A stretch of DNA of 64,000 nucleotides. Origin: Acanthacorydalis orientalis. Lineage: Eukaryota > Arthropoda > Insecta > Megaloptera > Corydalidae. The DNA lies in the NCBI GenBank assembly GCA_034766995.1, contig CM068319.1:20961969-21025968 (forward strand), given 5' to 3'. Every line of letters starts with the position of its first letter. Positions within the stretch are counted from its first letter, which is position 1. Under the pieces are notes generated by a model that was not told the origin of the DNA, did no database searches, and saw nothing but the letters and a program-made list of their open reading frames with translations. The translations under genes and the position numbers were made by a program. Of the stretch, positions 30,420 to 42,722 are shown in pieces.

Positions 30420-30970
30420 ATCTTATTTCAAAGTGTAACGTCCGGTATTTAAAAACGAAACGTGTTCTGATACCGGAAAACAGGTAAAAATAAACCGCAC
30501 TCTATCAGAAGCTCTGTCGTACGTATCGATCGCAAATAAGAAAAAAAAGTTCGCGTGCGAAAAAGCTTCATTTCAAGGTGAACCATGTTTACAGCAACGT
30601 CGTGCCGGACACGTTATCCATGAAGACGAACGTCTTGAACTTCGTCGTCACGCTGTGCGCGTTTCAATGCCGCGTGTTCGTGTTCCGCTCGGATGGCTGT
30701 GATTGCGCGGCGCTGTATTGTGGGAAGTCGAACACTAGTGGCAATGAAAGTGTAATTGTAAACTTATGAGTGAACATCGGAGAAATTGTTCCGCTAATTA
30801 TCTTTTCATAAGCACTGTCGATGGAATGTCTTAAGACCTTGCCATTCGATGGTGTTACAATATTGTTTCGTTGGAAATACAACGGCATTCAGTATTTAGA
30901 AACACGTTCATCACTTCCTGCTTTGTGTTCTATTTATACTTTCATATATGTTTTAGAGATTGTTATGGGC
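30420..30970 (+). promoter_or_regulatory. CpG-rich gene-start-like patch
   Basis: The sequence changes sharply here from AT-rich to CpG-rich (CTGTCGTACGTATCGATCG, GTTCGCGTGCG, GCGCGGCGCTG). It begins with a perfect 8-bp inverted repeat, TCCGGTAT / ATACCGGA (30441-30448 and 30470-30477), next to a donor-like ACAG/GTAAAA at 30482. A second donor-like TTCAAG/GTGAAC lies at 30577. The ORF at 30620-30769 sits in the middle. Patches like this mark promoters in AT-rich hymenopteran-type genomes. Its position, if the aquaporin continues downstream, would be inside aquaporin intron 2 on the opposite strand. Confidence 0.4.
30620..30769 (+). CDS. Candidate small secreted protein or first coding exon, function unknown
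   Basis: A 49-residue ORF starts at an ATG preceded by TTATCC. The frame stays open upstream to 30494, but this ATG is its first. Codons are strikingly G/C-ending (AAG ACG AAC GTC TTG AAC TTC GTC GTC ACG CTG TGC GCG), unlike anything nearby except real exons. The N-terminus, MKTNVLNFVVTLCAFQC, looks like a signal peptide: a lysine, then a hydrophobic stretch ending near cysteine 17. The rest is cysteine-rich (DGCDCAALYCGK) with N-T-S and N-E-S glycosylation-type triplets, then a short non-conserved end. The biased codons fade near residue 43, so the true exon may end there at a weak donor rather than at the TGA. I do not recognise the family. A CpG-rich 5' UTR with a chance frame is the main alternative. 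Confidence 0.35.
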   Translation: MKTNVLNFVVTLCAFQCRVFVFRSDGCDCAALYCGKSNTSGNESVIVNL

Positions 30971-31688
30971 GATATTAATGTTTATTATGAGTACGGAAAA
31001 GCTCATGTACATCAATTGTCAGTTAATCATTTGTTTTAAATGATATATAATTCCTCTATTTTGAAACTTAAATTTTTCAATAATTAAAATTCATATTTCT
31101 AAATGTCATTCCCCTTTTTATATTTCTATTTTTCCCCTAGATTGAAAAATTCCTCTGAATAAATACAGATCTAAGCAATAAATATCTAAATCCCGTTAAA
31201 ATACAAATCTATATCCATAAAAACAAATATTTTTACTTAATCCAAGACCGTCAATCCATCGTAAAATTTACAACTAAATACAGTTTTTATTATTTTTTCA
31301 CCGATTCTCCGTGTCTAAACAATTAAGTCAATCAATAGCTGGTTGGTATTTACAACAGAATGTTTCGGTATCAAAAGAATTTAAAATTAAAAATATGTTA
31401 ATTTTACCTAATAAAATAAGAATTAATAAAAACTGTAAATCTTTTTTATGATAAAATAAAGTATGATGTTCTAATGAATTTATGGTTTTCCGTTGATAAA
31501 AACGAATCAGAAGTCTTATTTTATTATTTTTTTGGATTCCGCGACAGTCGTTTATTAAAATTCATTAATAATTTTAAATTACAAAAATGATATATTTTGG
31601 CTCTATGAACATTTTAATTTTCTTATTATAACTAATTTCAAAATGTACTTTTTCATCCAGTAATTCACATTATTGTCTTAACATTTTG

Positions 31689-31751
<63 letters not shown>

Positions 31752-32969
31752 CAAGACCGAGATAAAGTACAAATTGGTTGGTTATTGGGATTTTAAGTCG
31801 CTTCGACATAGATAAAGTACAGATTATAATCTGAAATAATGCAGATCGAATTTAATATTAAAAATTAAATTCATATTTTCACAGACTTAATTGAAACTTG
31901 AATGTCTTCATATAAGGTCTTTTTGGTCCATTACTATCAACAATTTCTATTTCTACATATTTTATTATAGAAGAACTATATTTTTGTCGAGAATTAAATA
32001 TATAATTTTATAAAAAAATATTTAATTATATTCAAAATATTTTTTATCTGTAACCAAATTAATGACTTAAGTATTATAAGATTTTATATAATATTTAATT
32101 ACACATTGGAGTTGATATCGACCCTATTTTGAAATTTCCTAGACATATCTGATAAAATTACATTTAATTTTTTTTATTTTCAAATAGTTAAATATTTTAT
32201 CAATGTGACGTTATAAGAGTGTGATAACAAAAAAAACATATCATAAAAGTTTATCAGTAAAGAGATTTAACCACCGTATGTTTTATAAAAACAGCTACTC
32301 ATTAAACAGTTGTATAAATGAGTACTTTGAGAGATAAAAATATCATAAAAAAGATATCACTTTATAATACACTTCAAATTACGTAATGCATTTCCACATA
32401 CTTAAATTGCTTATCAGATTATTAATATTACTTTGATGATTTTAGCAAATGATGTATAGTAAAAAAATGATTTCTTCCTAAACAATAATTTAGTACTATG
32501 ATCATTGCATTATGAAAATAAGGCTTTGCCATCTAATTGTACATTTATGAGAAAAACACAATTTAAACATTTTGATAAAAACTTGTTGATATTTGTTTTC
32601 TCAAATTATTAAATTATCATAACGAAATAATCAAGAATAGAATTAAAAGGTGTTTATTTTATTTCACAAACTACAGATAAAAACTCAATTACATTATTTT
32701 TAAATAATAAAAATATATTTTTACTTTTAATATCATATTCATATACAGCATATTTATTATGCCTTTATCCGAAATTGTATATTTCAATATAAAAATTAAT
32801 GAAATAATAACCGAAGCAAAATAACTATATTAGGCTGTTGAATACTTATTCGACTTTTCTGAAAAGAACTGTATGTGTGTATATATTTTAAAACTAATCC
32901 GGAATTAAATTGTAAATGCATAAAGAAATGACCCTATAATAATTACGATTCATAATTGAATTCACTGAC
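30971..32969. other. Start of the inferred aquaporin intron 2; nothing recognised
   Basis: Read on the minus strand this is the sequence just after donor GTCAGTG. I looked for the complement of an N-P-A-V-T exon here and farther down the window and did not find one. Confidence 0.4.
31694..31749. repeat. (TA)n array
   Basis: About 55 bases of pure TA, downstream of aquaporin exon 2 in the gene's direction. Confidence 0.9.
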
Positions 32970-33169
32970 CTGTGCGAGTGTCGCAACCAGTAACCCAAAA
33001 GTGAGCGCTATTTGTGGTACAGAAGGTGCGTATCCATCGGTGAAATTTGACATTGTCGAACCACATCCAATGAGAACTAGAATAAATGTACCTAAGAGCT
33101 CTGCAGCTAGTTGTCGCCATATGTTACGATTGTCAGTGATGTCTGTTAGACCCAAAATGTTTTGTGCAC
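32970..33169 (-). CDS. Aquaporin (MIP family) internal exon, helix 1 to start of helix 2
   Basis: This 200-bp exon is bounded by acceptor TTTAATTGCAG and donor CACAG/GTCAGTG and is fully open. It encodes a split glycine codon followed by 66 residues. After a polar tail (GLTDITDNRNIW) comes helix 1, RQLAAELLGTFILVLIGCGS. This carries the MIP signature glutamate and threonine (E..GTF), at about residues 29 and 33 of the spliced protein. A loop follows with an N-F-T glycosylation-type triplet, then helix 2, which starts VPQIALTFGLLVATLAQ. The exon stops just before the place where insect aquaporins have G-H-x-S-G-x-H-x-N-P-A, so the first pore motif must lie in the next exon. The family is known to move water, and sometimes small solutes, across plasma membranes. 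The wording of the tail and helix 1 resembles the DRIP/PRIP water-selective insect group, but the pore residues needed to decide are absent. The exon shows no frameshift or stop. Confidence 0.9.
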
Positions 33170-33748
33170 CTGCAATTAAAAAAAAATATTATTTTCATAT
33201 AAACACATTTTTTCTTATATTATTAGCGCGAACAAAGTTATAGATAAAAAATATTTAATTGAAAATATTAACATATTATTTTTTTATAAATACAAGGAAC
33301 AAGCTATATACATTATTTTATATATACGTGCCGTAAATCAGTTTTATAGAATAATATTTTAACCTAATATATCAAAACAATTCTTTTTTAAACTTTGAAT
33401 GTAATTTTATTAAATTAATTATAAAATAATATTAAAATTAAAAATAATTAATATTTTAGAAAAAAAAAATAATAAATAATTTGTAAAACATTCAGATGCG
33501 ACACATATTATAAAAAATCACTAAATAAATCTAAACTAATATTTAATTGACATAAAATATATAATAAGATTTTTCACAGAAAAAATGGGAAAAATTGTAA
33601 TTCCAAAAAAAAAATGATAAGAAAAGTTATAATAAATATTTAAATGAAAAATTACATATTTAAACAAATACTTATTAATTTTTATTTGACATTTCTGTCA
33701 TTTAAAATTAACTTGATAACACATAATTGTATTAAAAATTTAAATATA

Positions 33749-33794
<46 letters not shown>

Positions 33795-33795
33795 C

Positions 33796-33930
33796 AATAA
33801 TTACTATTAACTAGTTTTGGCAATCGCTGCAAAAAATGTATGCAAACTTGTTAACGACTACGATGGCCTGATTTTGACCACAACAATCAAAACCGCAAGA
33901 ATTATAAGTTAAATACACTGAGCTACACCC
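33796..33930 (-). repeat. tRNA-derived SINE-like element
   Basis: On the minus strand it begins GGGTGTAGCTCAGTGTA, a near-perfect A box, and has a B-box-like TGTGGTCAAAATCAGG about 45 bases on. A tRNA-unrelated body (GCAGCGATTGCCAAAAC) follows and ends at a TA array. The acceptor stem does not close and the anticodon arm is unclear, so it is better read as a SINE than as a tRNA. Confidence 0.5.
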
Positions 33931-34141
33931 GCGTTTGTTATAAAACATTACAAGCATTAATTCTGATACTTTCATTTGGATTACGTAACTACCGTTTTAC
34001 AATTTTATATTAAATCTTACATAGATATGTATGTACTATTAGACAATTGTTAATTTTCTTTCAGTCATTATTTAAATTAAATGTACTCAAATAGTTTTCG
34101 CAAATTGTTGAATCGAAAATATACTTTCCATAACACTATCA

Positions 34142-34144
<3 letters not shown>

Positions 34145-34188
<44 letters not shown>

Positions 34189-34239
34189 TAGATATATAGA
34201 TAGATAGATACATAGATAAATAGATAGAGAAAGAGAGAG
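34145..34239. repeat. (TA)n(GATA)n microsatellite with GA-rich end
   Basis: A TA run of about 40 bases is followed by imperfect GATA units and then AGAGAAAGAGAGAGG. Confidence 0.9.
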
Positions 34240-34675
34240 GTCACATTTCTCACAAATAATATTAATGTACGTAGGAGTTAATTACATTCTTGATATATTT
34301 TAATGCATTATTAAGCAAGTTACTAATTATTGAAAAATTAAACATTCTTTATTATATGAAATTATGTACTGAAATGAAAGAAGATTTCGCAAAGACGTTA
34401 TTTGTTTAGAAAATTATTTGTGGCACGAACTGTTTAATAAGAAAATAATAAAAACATTTGAAATTTGACTAATAATTCAAAGAATTGGTATTCTTTTTTG
34501 AGATTCTAGGATCAATCAGTCCCTCTAGTTTTATTAAAAAAAAGTATACATAGGTATTCTACTTGTAAAAACACAAAGCGCTTTATTCATATTTTAGAAT
34601 TATTTTTAAATCCTCTGACGTACTGTTAATAAACATCAATTAAATATTTTTTCCCTGAAACATTGATTCATAGTG

Positions 34676-34797
34676 TATAAAAGCTGAAAGTAATAAAACA
34701 TCTACTGAGCAGGCAACAAACGACTATTAAGTTGAAAACAGAGAGTGGTTGTTCTGATTCAATCAGCGGAGTTGATCGGAAGTTCATACAACAAGGT
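34676..34797 (+). promoter_or_regulatory. TATA box followed by a donor: candidate non-coding first exon
   Basis: TATAAAAG at 34676-34683 is followed, about 110 bases on, by CAACAAG/GTAGTT (exon end 34795), a near-consensus donor. The interval is less AT-rich than its flanks (AGCGGAGTTGATCGGAAG) and has no ATG. This layout is typical of a short 5' non-coding exon of a TATA-driven insect gene. No downstream acceptor with a coding exon could be assigned. It lies inside the inferred aquaporin intron 1, on the opposite strand. Confidence 0.25.
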
Positions 34798-34940
34798 AGT
34801 TGTGATTTTTGTTGTTTGCACTTTGATCCATTTGTAGATATTTGATTTGTTAGTTACGAGGACTTAAATCTGAACTTCCGTACTATGGTTCACTCTTTTT
34901 ATTCTTTATTTATTACAATAACTTAATTTATGTGATCGGC

Positions 34941-34951
34941 TATATATATAC

Positions 34952-35006
<55 letters not shown>

Positions 35007-35037
35007 GTATATATATATATATATATTATATATATAC

Positions 35038-35085
<48 letters not shown>
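34941..35085. repeat. (TA)n array, about 145 bp, near-palindromic
   Basis: TA dinucleotides with ACAT interruptions placed nearly symmetrically about a central ATTATGTAT...ATATTAT. The whole block could fold back on itself. Confidence 0.9.
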
Positions 35086-35088
<3 letters not shown>

Positions 35089-36036
35089 GGGTAGGGAAAG
35101 AGTGATCTTACAGCAAAATAAGGTCGTCTAAGTTTTTTGAAATTTTTCTAGAAATTAATGTCAAGATATGACAAAAATAAAGCAAGATGCTATCCTAACA
35201 GGTTAAAGTCTAGGCCAAAGGAAATCTCCCAAGGTACGACAAATTATATGAAGACTACTGAAGAATTCAGACTTTATCAGCAAATAAAACCTTTAAAAAA
35301 CAATAACAGAATAACATTTTTTTTAAAAAAATAAAACGCTATAAGCTTTTAAACCAATTAAACATTTTCTATAGTAAAAGAGACGCTATAAAAAGTTTAT
35401 CTGAATTAAATATTGTGTAATTTAAATCTATTTCTATGTATATAGTATCGAATTATGTATAAATAAAAAAAATAGTTCAGCAGTTAGAAAATTAAATATT
35501 TATTTGAATTGTTTTATTTAAAAAATCGTAAAAAATAAAGTATTAAAACTATTTAAAAGGATCTTGTCACAAATTATTCCATATTGAAAGTTTTAAAAAG
35601 AATACATTTCACTTACTGAATACTTATTCATAAATTTCTTAAAAGGACAGGACTCGCATTTTGTCAGGTGTTATCAGTTATATGTCTAAAACAATATAAC
35701 AACCATACACAAAAATATATTTTAGAAATATCATCATTGAAATATTTATAAATATTAAAAAACAGGGAAAAAACAAAAAAATATTTTAATGATAAAATCT
35801 TCATATTAAAATATTTTAATTATAAGGATAAAATGTTTAAATATTATATTCTTCTATCCTATTTTTACCTAAAGTAAGATTTTTTAAATTTTCATAATAA
35901 TAATAAATTTATCAAAATTATATTCAATTCTTTGGATCGTAAATCCTGCATCTAATTTAAATTAATTCGTGTCCTAAACAGTACTTCTAGGATAAGGCAC
36001 CATAAAATTTATTTTTATTTTAAATCATTTACACAC

Positions 36037-36080
<44 letters not shown>

Positions 36081-37263
36081 GTATATATATATATATTCGT
36101 ATATTCGTAAAATATATTTTTAATGAATGATATTACTTACAGTCATTAAAAGAGTCTTATAAAAAAATATTGTAAACTGTACTATAATAATATTTTATGC
36201 AAAGCGCTTAAATTACTTTTCAATTCTGTTTTCGGATTAACAAACTATGAATATTTCATATACAATCTTATTCACACAAATTTTCCATAATTTTATCGTT
36301 TAAAATTAATTGGAAATTGATTATTATATTACATAAAATAATAAAATAAATTAAGTACCTACATAAATCATTTAATAAATATATATATATATATATATTC
36401 CGTGCTTGTTGATAATATATCAAAACATGAATTATTAAGACGAGTGAGAATAACTTTCCGATTAATTTTTATTGATTTGAAAATTAGAAAAAGGAAATTC
36501 AAAGTTATCAGTAAACATAATTATTGTTAGATAAAATTTCAGAAAAATTCAATTATCAATTAATTGAATAAAAACATTTTAAAGGACTAATATCTTTTCA
36601 AGCTGTTACTATAGATTAAAACTCGAATAAGATATACAACTAATATAAATTATTCTATTATAAATTACAATGAAAATACTCTTATATTACTATAATGTTT
36701 CTCGAACACGCGTACATTAACATTGCTGGAAGCAAAGGAAACACGGATGTGAAATTCTTTTTCGAATTTATATGACTTAAATCTTGTGTACTTACTATTA
36801 ATATTATAATAAATAATATATTGTTGTTTAGATTGAATTGATGATTTTTTCTAGATAAGTTTATGTTTTTTTTTTATTTCCGCACAAATTAATATTTAAA
36901 CAACAATTTTATTAACAATAACAGTTATGTTAAAACATAAGCTTATTTAATTTTAGAACTTACATTAATTCCTCATTTTAATTGATGTTTTTTTACTTAA
37001 TTGCTATTTATTATAAAGATTATTCTAATAACTATGTTGGCAACTACAATTCTATTTAGCAAAAGCATTCCATTCATCTTTTTTTATACAAATATAGGTA
37101 AATGGAAAGAATGAAACACATACAATTGAAATATTACAGAATTGAATTAATAATTCTAATGTTTAGATTACTCTTGGATAAAAACTTAATATTCAGTTAC
37201 ATATTCATACAAATACATATTTTTTTGTATAAATGTTGACATTGTCGTCAAAGAATCATGATG

Positions 37264-37346
37264 TCAAGGTTCAGACACGCTAATTTTCATGATAATATGA
37301 ATCAAAATCGCATGCTGGATACCTTTGAGTCGTAGGGCCAAGGTCA
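37264..37346 (+). promoter_or_regulatory. Two nuclear-receptor-type half-sites
   Basis: TCAAGGTTCA (37264-37273) and CCAAGGTCA (37338-37346) match the extended monomer site YCAAGGYCA known for FTZ-F1 and ERR-type receptors. The second is a full match and the first has one change. They sit in a locally less AT-rich patch within the inferred aquaporin intron. Sites this short also occur by chance. Confidence 0.2.
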
Positions 37347-37903
37347 TTATATTTTTTTCTTAATAAAACGTTAAATGAAACTCGTCTCCGATATGTTATT
37401 TACTAGCAGACGTTACATAATTAAGAAGAAAAATGACATTGACATAATAAAATTAATTTTTCAGAGGTCAGATCTCTCGTACTTATTCTATCTATTTATT
37501 ATACGTGAAAATGCTTGTTTGTCGTTCATTAATTACTGACAATAAACAGGATATTTTTCTTATAAATATTGATATATTTGTTTGTTGTTTTACCTCATTT
37601 ATGTGAGCATTGTAACAGAATATAGAAAGATATATATATATATATATATTAGATAAGATTAATAATAGTTAAATGAACTTGTTTCAATTATTTTGTCTTG
37701 ATATTTTTAATATATATATACAAGGTAATTTACTTGGTACATTTAGTAAACTGGTACAAAATGGAACCAGTGCATAAATTAATCATTTTTTTCCATATAT
37801 TTGTGAAAAGAGAAAAATAAGTCAATAGCTTATAATAGTAATACATTTTATAATTACAGGAGTATTAAAAGGGCATTGAAAATTATTAATTAAAACAGAA
37901 AGT

Positions 37904-37935
37904 TTGATTTTTTAATTCTATTATTAAAAAATCAA
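37904..37935. repeat. Perfect 13-bp inverted repeat
   Basis: TTGATTTTTTAAT and ATTAAAAAATCAA flank a 6-base loop. It could be the core of a small element or chance in AT-rich DNA. Confidence 0.6.
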
Positions 37936-38701
37936 GTTTTATTGTGATCAGTTGTCTACAATAACTGAGGAAAGAAAAAGTATGTAAATTCGATCAATTT
38001 TTTAATAAAACTTAAAAATTTACAACCAGTAACATATAGCGAATCTTTAAATTCTCTAAAATTATATCTTAAAAAATTAAGCGACCCATCAATCTCAAAA
38101 TGATTGAAGCCCTCCTCAAAAGTCAATATCACGTGTATACAAAAGTTATTTCTACCTATCTATGAGTTTTTTTAATTTAAGGTTTTTGATTTAACAAAAT
38201 TTTAAGAACTTGTTTGAATCTGAAATTAAATAAACTGAATAAGGACATATTTATATATGTTTATTAGGTTCATTTCTAACATTTCCATATTTATAACTAT
38301 GTTTTCATTGTGAGATATATTGATCGATTAGTAAATTAAAAGATAATTTTTATCTCTTTTATAAAATTGAACTTGATTTCTTTTTCAATTTACATGTGTA
38401 CACTTTTTTGTATTAAATTTAGTTTTAAAAATATACAATTATTGTAATAAATTTATATCATATATCATTATATCATATTATACCATATGATCAATTGAAT
38501 TTTACAATTCGTTATTTACAAAAATGGCTTCGTGTAAGTTTACATTGCCTATTTAAGTCACTTATTTTTATTTATAAGAAAGTTCAAAGTGTTAATTATT
38601 ACAAAGAAGACATACCAATTGTAATAAATATAATTTGACATGAATGAATATTCATACATTCATATAACATGTCAAAAAAATCAATATATGCACTTAGCAT
38701 T

Positions 38702-38706
<5 letters not shown>

Positions 38707-38758
<52 letters not shown>
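38707..38758. repeat. (TA)n array
   Basis: About 52 bases of pure TA. Confidence 0.9.
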
Positions 38759-38763
<5 letters not shown>

Positions 38764-39744
38764 TTCAATTCTGTCTTTTGAACCAGTATCAATGATTCGT
38801 TGGCTCTATAATATCTGAATTATATTTGTCCACATGATTATTTTTATTGTTATTGATGTGAATTTTATTATACACTATTAGAAAATTAGCATAATCAAAA
38901 GTCCTTCGCATCGAATTTATTAATTCCTTATTTGTCCGGCATGCTATTTTTATTTTGCCAGCCTTAAGGACAGAGCGAATTTAAACAAAACATGCGAAAC
39001 ATATTACACTCAAACACGATACGAAACGTAATTTATGCAATATCACTGTGTAAATTTGACTAACAAATAAAACTAGTTAAATTCTTATATGTAATTACAC
39101 GCAATTAGTTTGATATATAGCACACGTTTGTGATATACGTATATTATTATCAAGTGTCGACGAATTTAGTGGACCGTTTCGAAAGTAATTTACTTGTAAG
39201 TTCATTTTTGTACGAAAGAAATGATATCATCTAAAATATTACCAAAAAATCAATCACAAATATTGTAATAAAGTTCATAAGATTTATGAGACTTTAATTA
39301 TGCAATTAAATAATAAAAACAAATTGATTTGCTTGTTATTTTATGTTCATATGATTTTTATTATACTTTTTCTCTTTAATTAAAAAAAAGGCATTATATA
39401 GAATCGAAACTATCTAATTTGAAACATAAATGATACAAGTGCGGAAATTACAATAAAATAAAAGATTACTTTCGAGAAACACAAAAATTACTAAAAATAA
39501 ATACGAATATAAAATCTAAGTTGTATTTTTTTTCTAATTAATACTAAATATTATTATTGAACGAATATGAATAACTCTTGAAGTGAATAACCTTCGATTT
39601 TAATATCAAATTTAATATTTTACTACCATTTCATCATTTATCTATTTCTTATAATTAACTATTTATACACCTTAACAGGTTATGTTTATGTCTATGAGTC
39701 ACACATATGTATTTATGGATACAAAAAGAACTAATTAGAGAGAC

Positions 39745-40065
39745 TTAAAGCAGAAGAAACTGCTCGTAAATTAAACGATGCTTTTGGTGTTGGTATTGTT
39801 GAGGAATGTGCGGTTCAATAATGGTTTCAAAAATTTAATGCTAGGGACAAGAACCTTGAAGATGAAGAAGGTCGTGGGGGTTCTTTTCAGTTCTTAACGA
39901 TCAACTGAAGGTGTAGTTGAATCAGAACAACGCGCTATAATTCGAGAGCTTACACAAAAGTTAGGCGTTAGTCATCCATCGGTTCCGGAACACTTAAAAC
40001 AGCTAGGAAAATCAAATGTATAAAATTTGAAGGTCATAAACCGCAAGTATTTTTTACTGACCTAA
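39745..40065 (+). mobile_element. Mariner derivative, copy 4, 5'-truncated
   Basis: The left end and leader are missing. The match begins in the helix-turn-helix region (ETARKLNDAFG) and runs through WFQKF, LEDEEGRG and HLKQLGKS to the right end, which finishes ACCGCAAGTATTTTTTACTG ACCTAA at 40065 next to TA. Several stops and frameshifts are present. The sequence keeps some codons better than copies 2 and 3 (E-E-G-R-G intact). It lies in the inferred aquaporin intron 1. Confidence 0.75.
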
Positions 40066-42256
40066 TATGTTTAAGGTTGTTGACTTCTCATATAATATCA
40101 AAGAAATATGCATGTCTGTACATTGTACCTGCACATTAAAGTAACTTTTAATGTCTGTTTTCATTTGATACACGTATATTATTATAAAATATAGAAATAA
40201 ATACAGATTGTCTGAATTTATGTAATCGTTTTGCGTTGTCAAAGCATTGAAACACATACCATGACTAGCAGTCGTGAATAAAATATCCAAGTTAACAAAA
40301 ATAAATAGATACATAAAAACTATTATAAAAAATAATAATCACTCATTTAGTGAAAGGAAAAAAAGATTTCACATATTTCAAATCAACATTTTTCATCGAA
40401 ATCACTTTACTGAATTATCAAACAAAAAAAAAACGTACATTTTACATATCTATGTAGTTTTAAACACTGTTTTTCTTCACTGGCAGCGACCGTGTTCTTA
40501 AAATGATGTTTCCAGGAAATTGCTTTTTAATTGATTTTCATTTCAATTGAACTGATGACGTTTTATAACTTTCGTTTAATATTTATGTACGATTTAAGCA
40601 TTTTTTTAATTGCATTCGATGCATACCTTCATTACATAGTACTCTAATAAACCCATAAAATATACACATAGAAACGTACGAGTAATAACAAAAATCAGTA
40701 AATCAATAATATTAGTTGTTCAAGCGTTAAGATCACAATATTTGATATAATGTTTCGTAAGTATCTATCTAAGTAACAACTTTTTAAAATTCAATTACCT
40801 TAGATTGAGAGATATGTATGTATTATTAAAAATTAGATACCGGATCCAGAAAAAGAAAAGTTTCACTAATTGAAAGTTATTGTCATATATTTCAATTTAA
40901 TTTTTTTAGTTTATCTACAATATTAAATATATTTTATGCAGGTATATATTGAATTATATAAAATGTTTTTGAATTAAAAAAATAGATACAGATAAAATTA
41001 ATTAAGTGTTCGTTCAAGTTAAGAAATAATGATATTAATAAAAAATAAAACCATTTGTTAATTGAGATGACAATGTTCATAATTTAATTAGTAATTAATG
41101 AGTAGTTTATTTTTAATACTCATGCAGTGATGAAAGATCTAAAGTAATATATTTACAATTAAAATTCTGTTCTATGATTGATTGTTATTTTTATACAATT
41201 ATTTTTAAGTTCTTAATTATTTTTTACATTAAAACGAAAAGCTCTATATACAGAGTATAACAAATGCATGATTTTTATTTTTTATTTATAGGCGTATGGT
41301 TGGAGTGGGAAAATTATGGTTAAAAAAATATTATTTGATTCTCACGTTTGATAAGTATGACTTACTGGAATAGTAAGTAAAGTAAGTTCGTCATAAATGA
41401 TTTTTATAAAAAAAAAACGATAGACACTCAATATATATTTCGTCATTTTAATCCTGATACTCAAACATCTAAATCAGCCGTTTAATCAGTGAGTTAAAAT
41501 TTTAAAATAAAGAAGATTTTCTTTCAAATAAAAGCACCGAGAAATGAATAAACAGAATGAAACCGATGAACATTCCTTTCATATTTCTAAAATAAATTTA
41601 CTGATATTTTTATAACAGTAAGGTAAATAGAAGCGAGTGAACAATATAGACAAGCATGAAAATAAATGCATTTTCTAAGAAAAATACTTATTAAAGATCC
41701 GCAAAATAAAAATGCTGACATTGAATAATCGACTCTACTATATAAATACTAAAATTTTAATTACTTCATAAACTCGACAAACATTATAACAAATTAATAT
41801 GTAAAAGACGGTCTCTTTTTGAAATATCGGATAAAAAATATATACAATAGAATAACTAATCAAATATATTCAAAAAAATGATTCATTCGGTCATCAAATT
41901 TCAGAATATCATTGTGATGAGTAAAAGAAGTGACATAATCGAAATTACCTGTCAACATCAACAATTTTATCTTTGCATTCTGTATAAAATTCTTTTGAGG
42001 ACGACAAAAAATGTGTCAACGTGTATCTATCTATCTATCTAAGTAGTATTACGCAACCGTACGCAAATGTCATCGGAACAATCAAATGTTAAAAATAGAA
42101 TCGGTTCGTTTATTTTTACCTGAATTTAATACAAACACAATACGATTTTGATAACCACTATGCAAACTTGATTTATTATACTATCAAAACACTCGTACAA
42201 ATTATTGATTCTAAAAGCAAACCTGTGTATTTTACATTTGCGTATTATTTTATAAA

Positions 42257-42277
42257 TACACACATGTACACAAACAT

Positions 42278-42328
<51 letters not shown>
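42257..42328. repeat. (CA)n(TA)n microsatellite
   Basis: Same CA-to-TA composition as the array at 22.6 kb, but shorter. Confidence 0.9.
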
Positions 42329-42330
<2 letters not shown>

Positions 42331-42496
42331 TGTTTATATTATTATACATGTTTATGTAAATACTTTTTATATAACTACTCAATTAAATATCAGTACAAAT
42401 TTGATGACAGTTTCAATATTACTTAAAATTTAAAACAAAATGATTATTCATTTTCTTGGAAAATAAATAAAAATATAACACTACCATATTCTTAAG

Positions 42497-42542
<46 letters not shown>

Positions 42543-42722
42543 GTAAATAGAATAAGAGAAAAGGTCAAAAATTCAGACAATTTTAATTTGAATACAGACA
42601 TTAGAGATAGAGTTATTATGTTATTATAATATTAAATATCAATAGACCGATATAATGATGTTGTTGCGCATTTTGATTAATTGCTCTGTACACCTCTAAA
42701 CTAGACACTCATATAGTCTAGG

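Noticed and set aside
30664..30888. 74-codon minus-strand frame in the CpG patch
   Set aside because: It lies opposite the better-biased plus frame, shows no signal or motif, and probably arises from low stop density in the GC-richer patch.
32956..33243. 95-codon plus-strand frame over the aquaporin exon
   Set aside because: It is the antisense shadow of the exon and runs through the splice site into the intron.
42024..42040. Run of ATCT repeats as a regulatory array
   Set aside because: It is a short simple repeat with no other signal.
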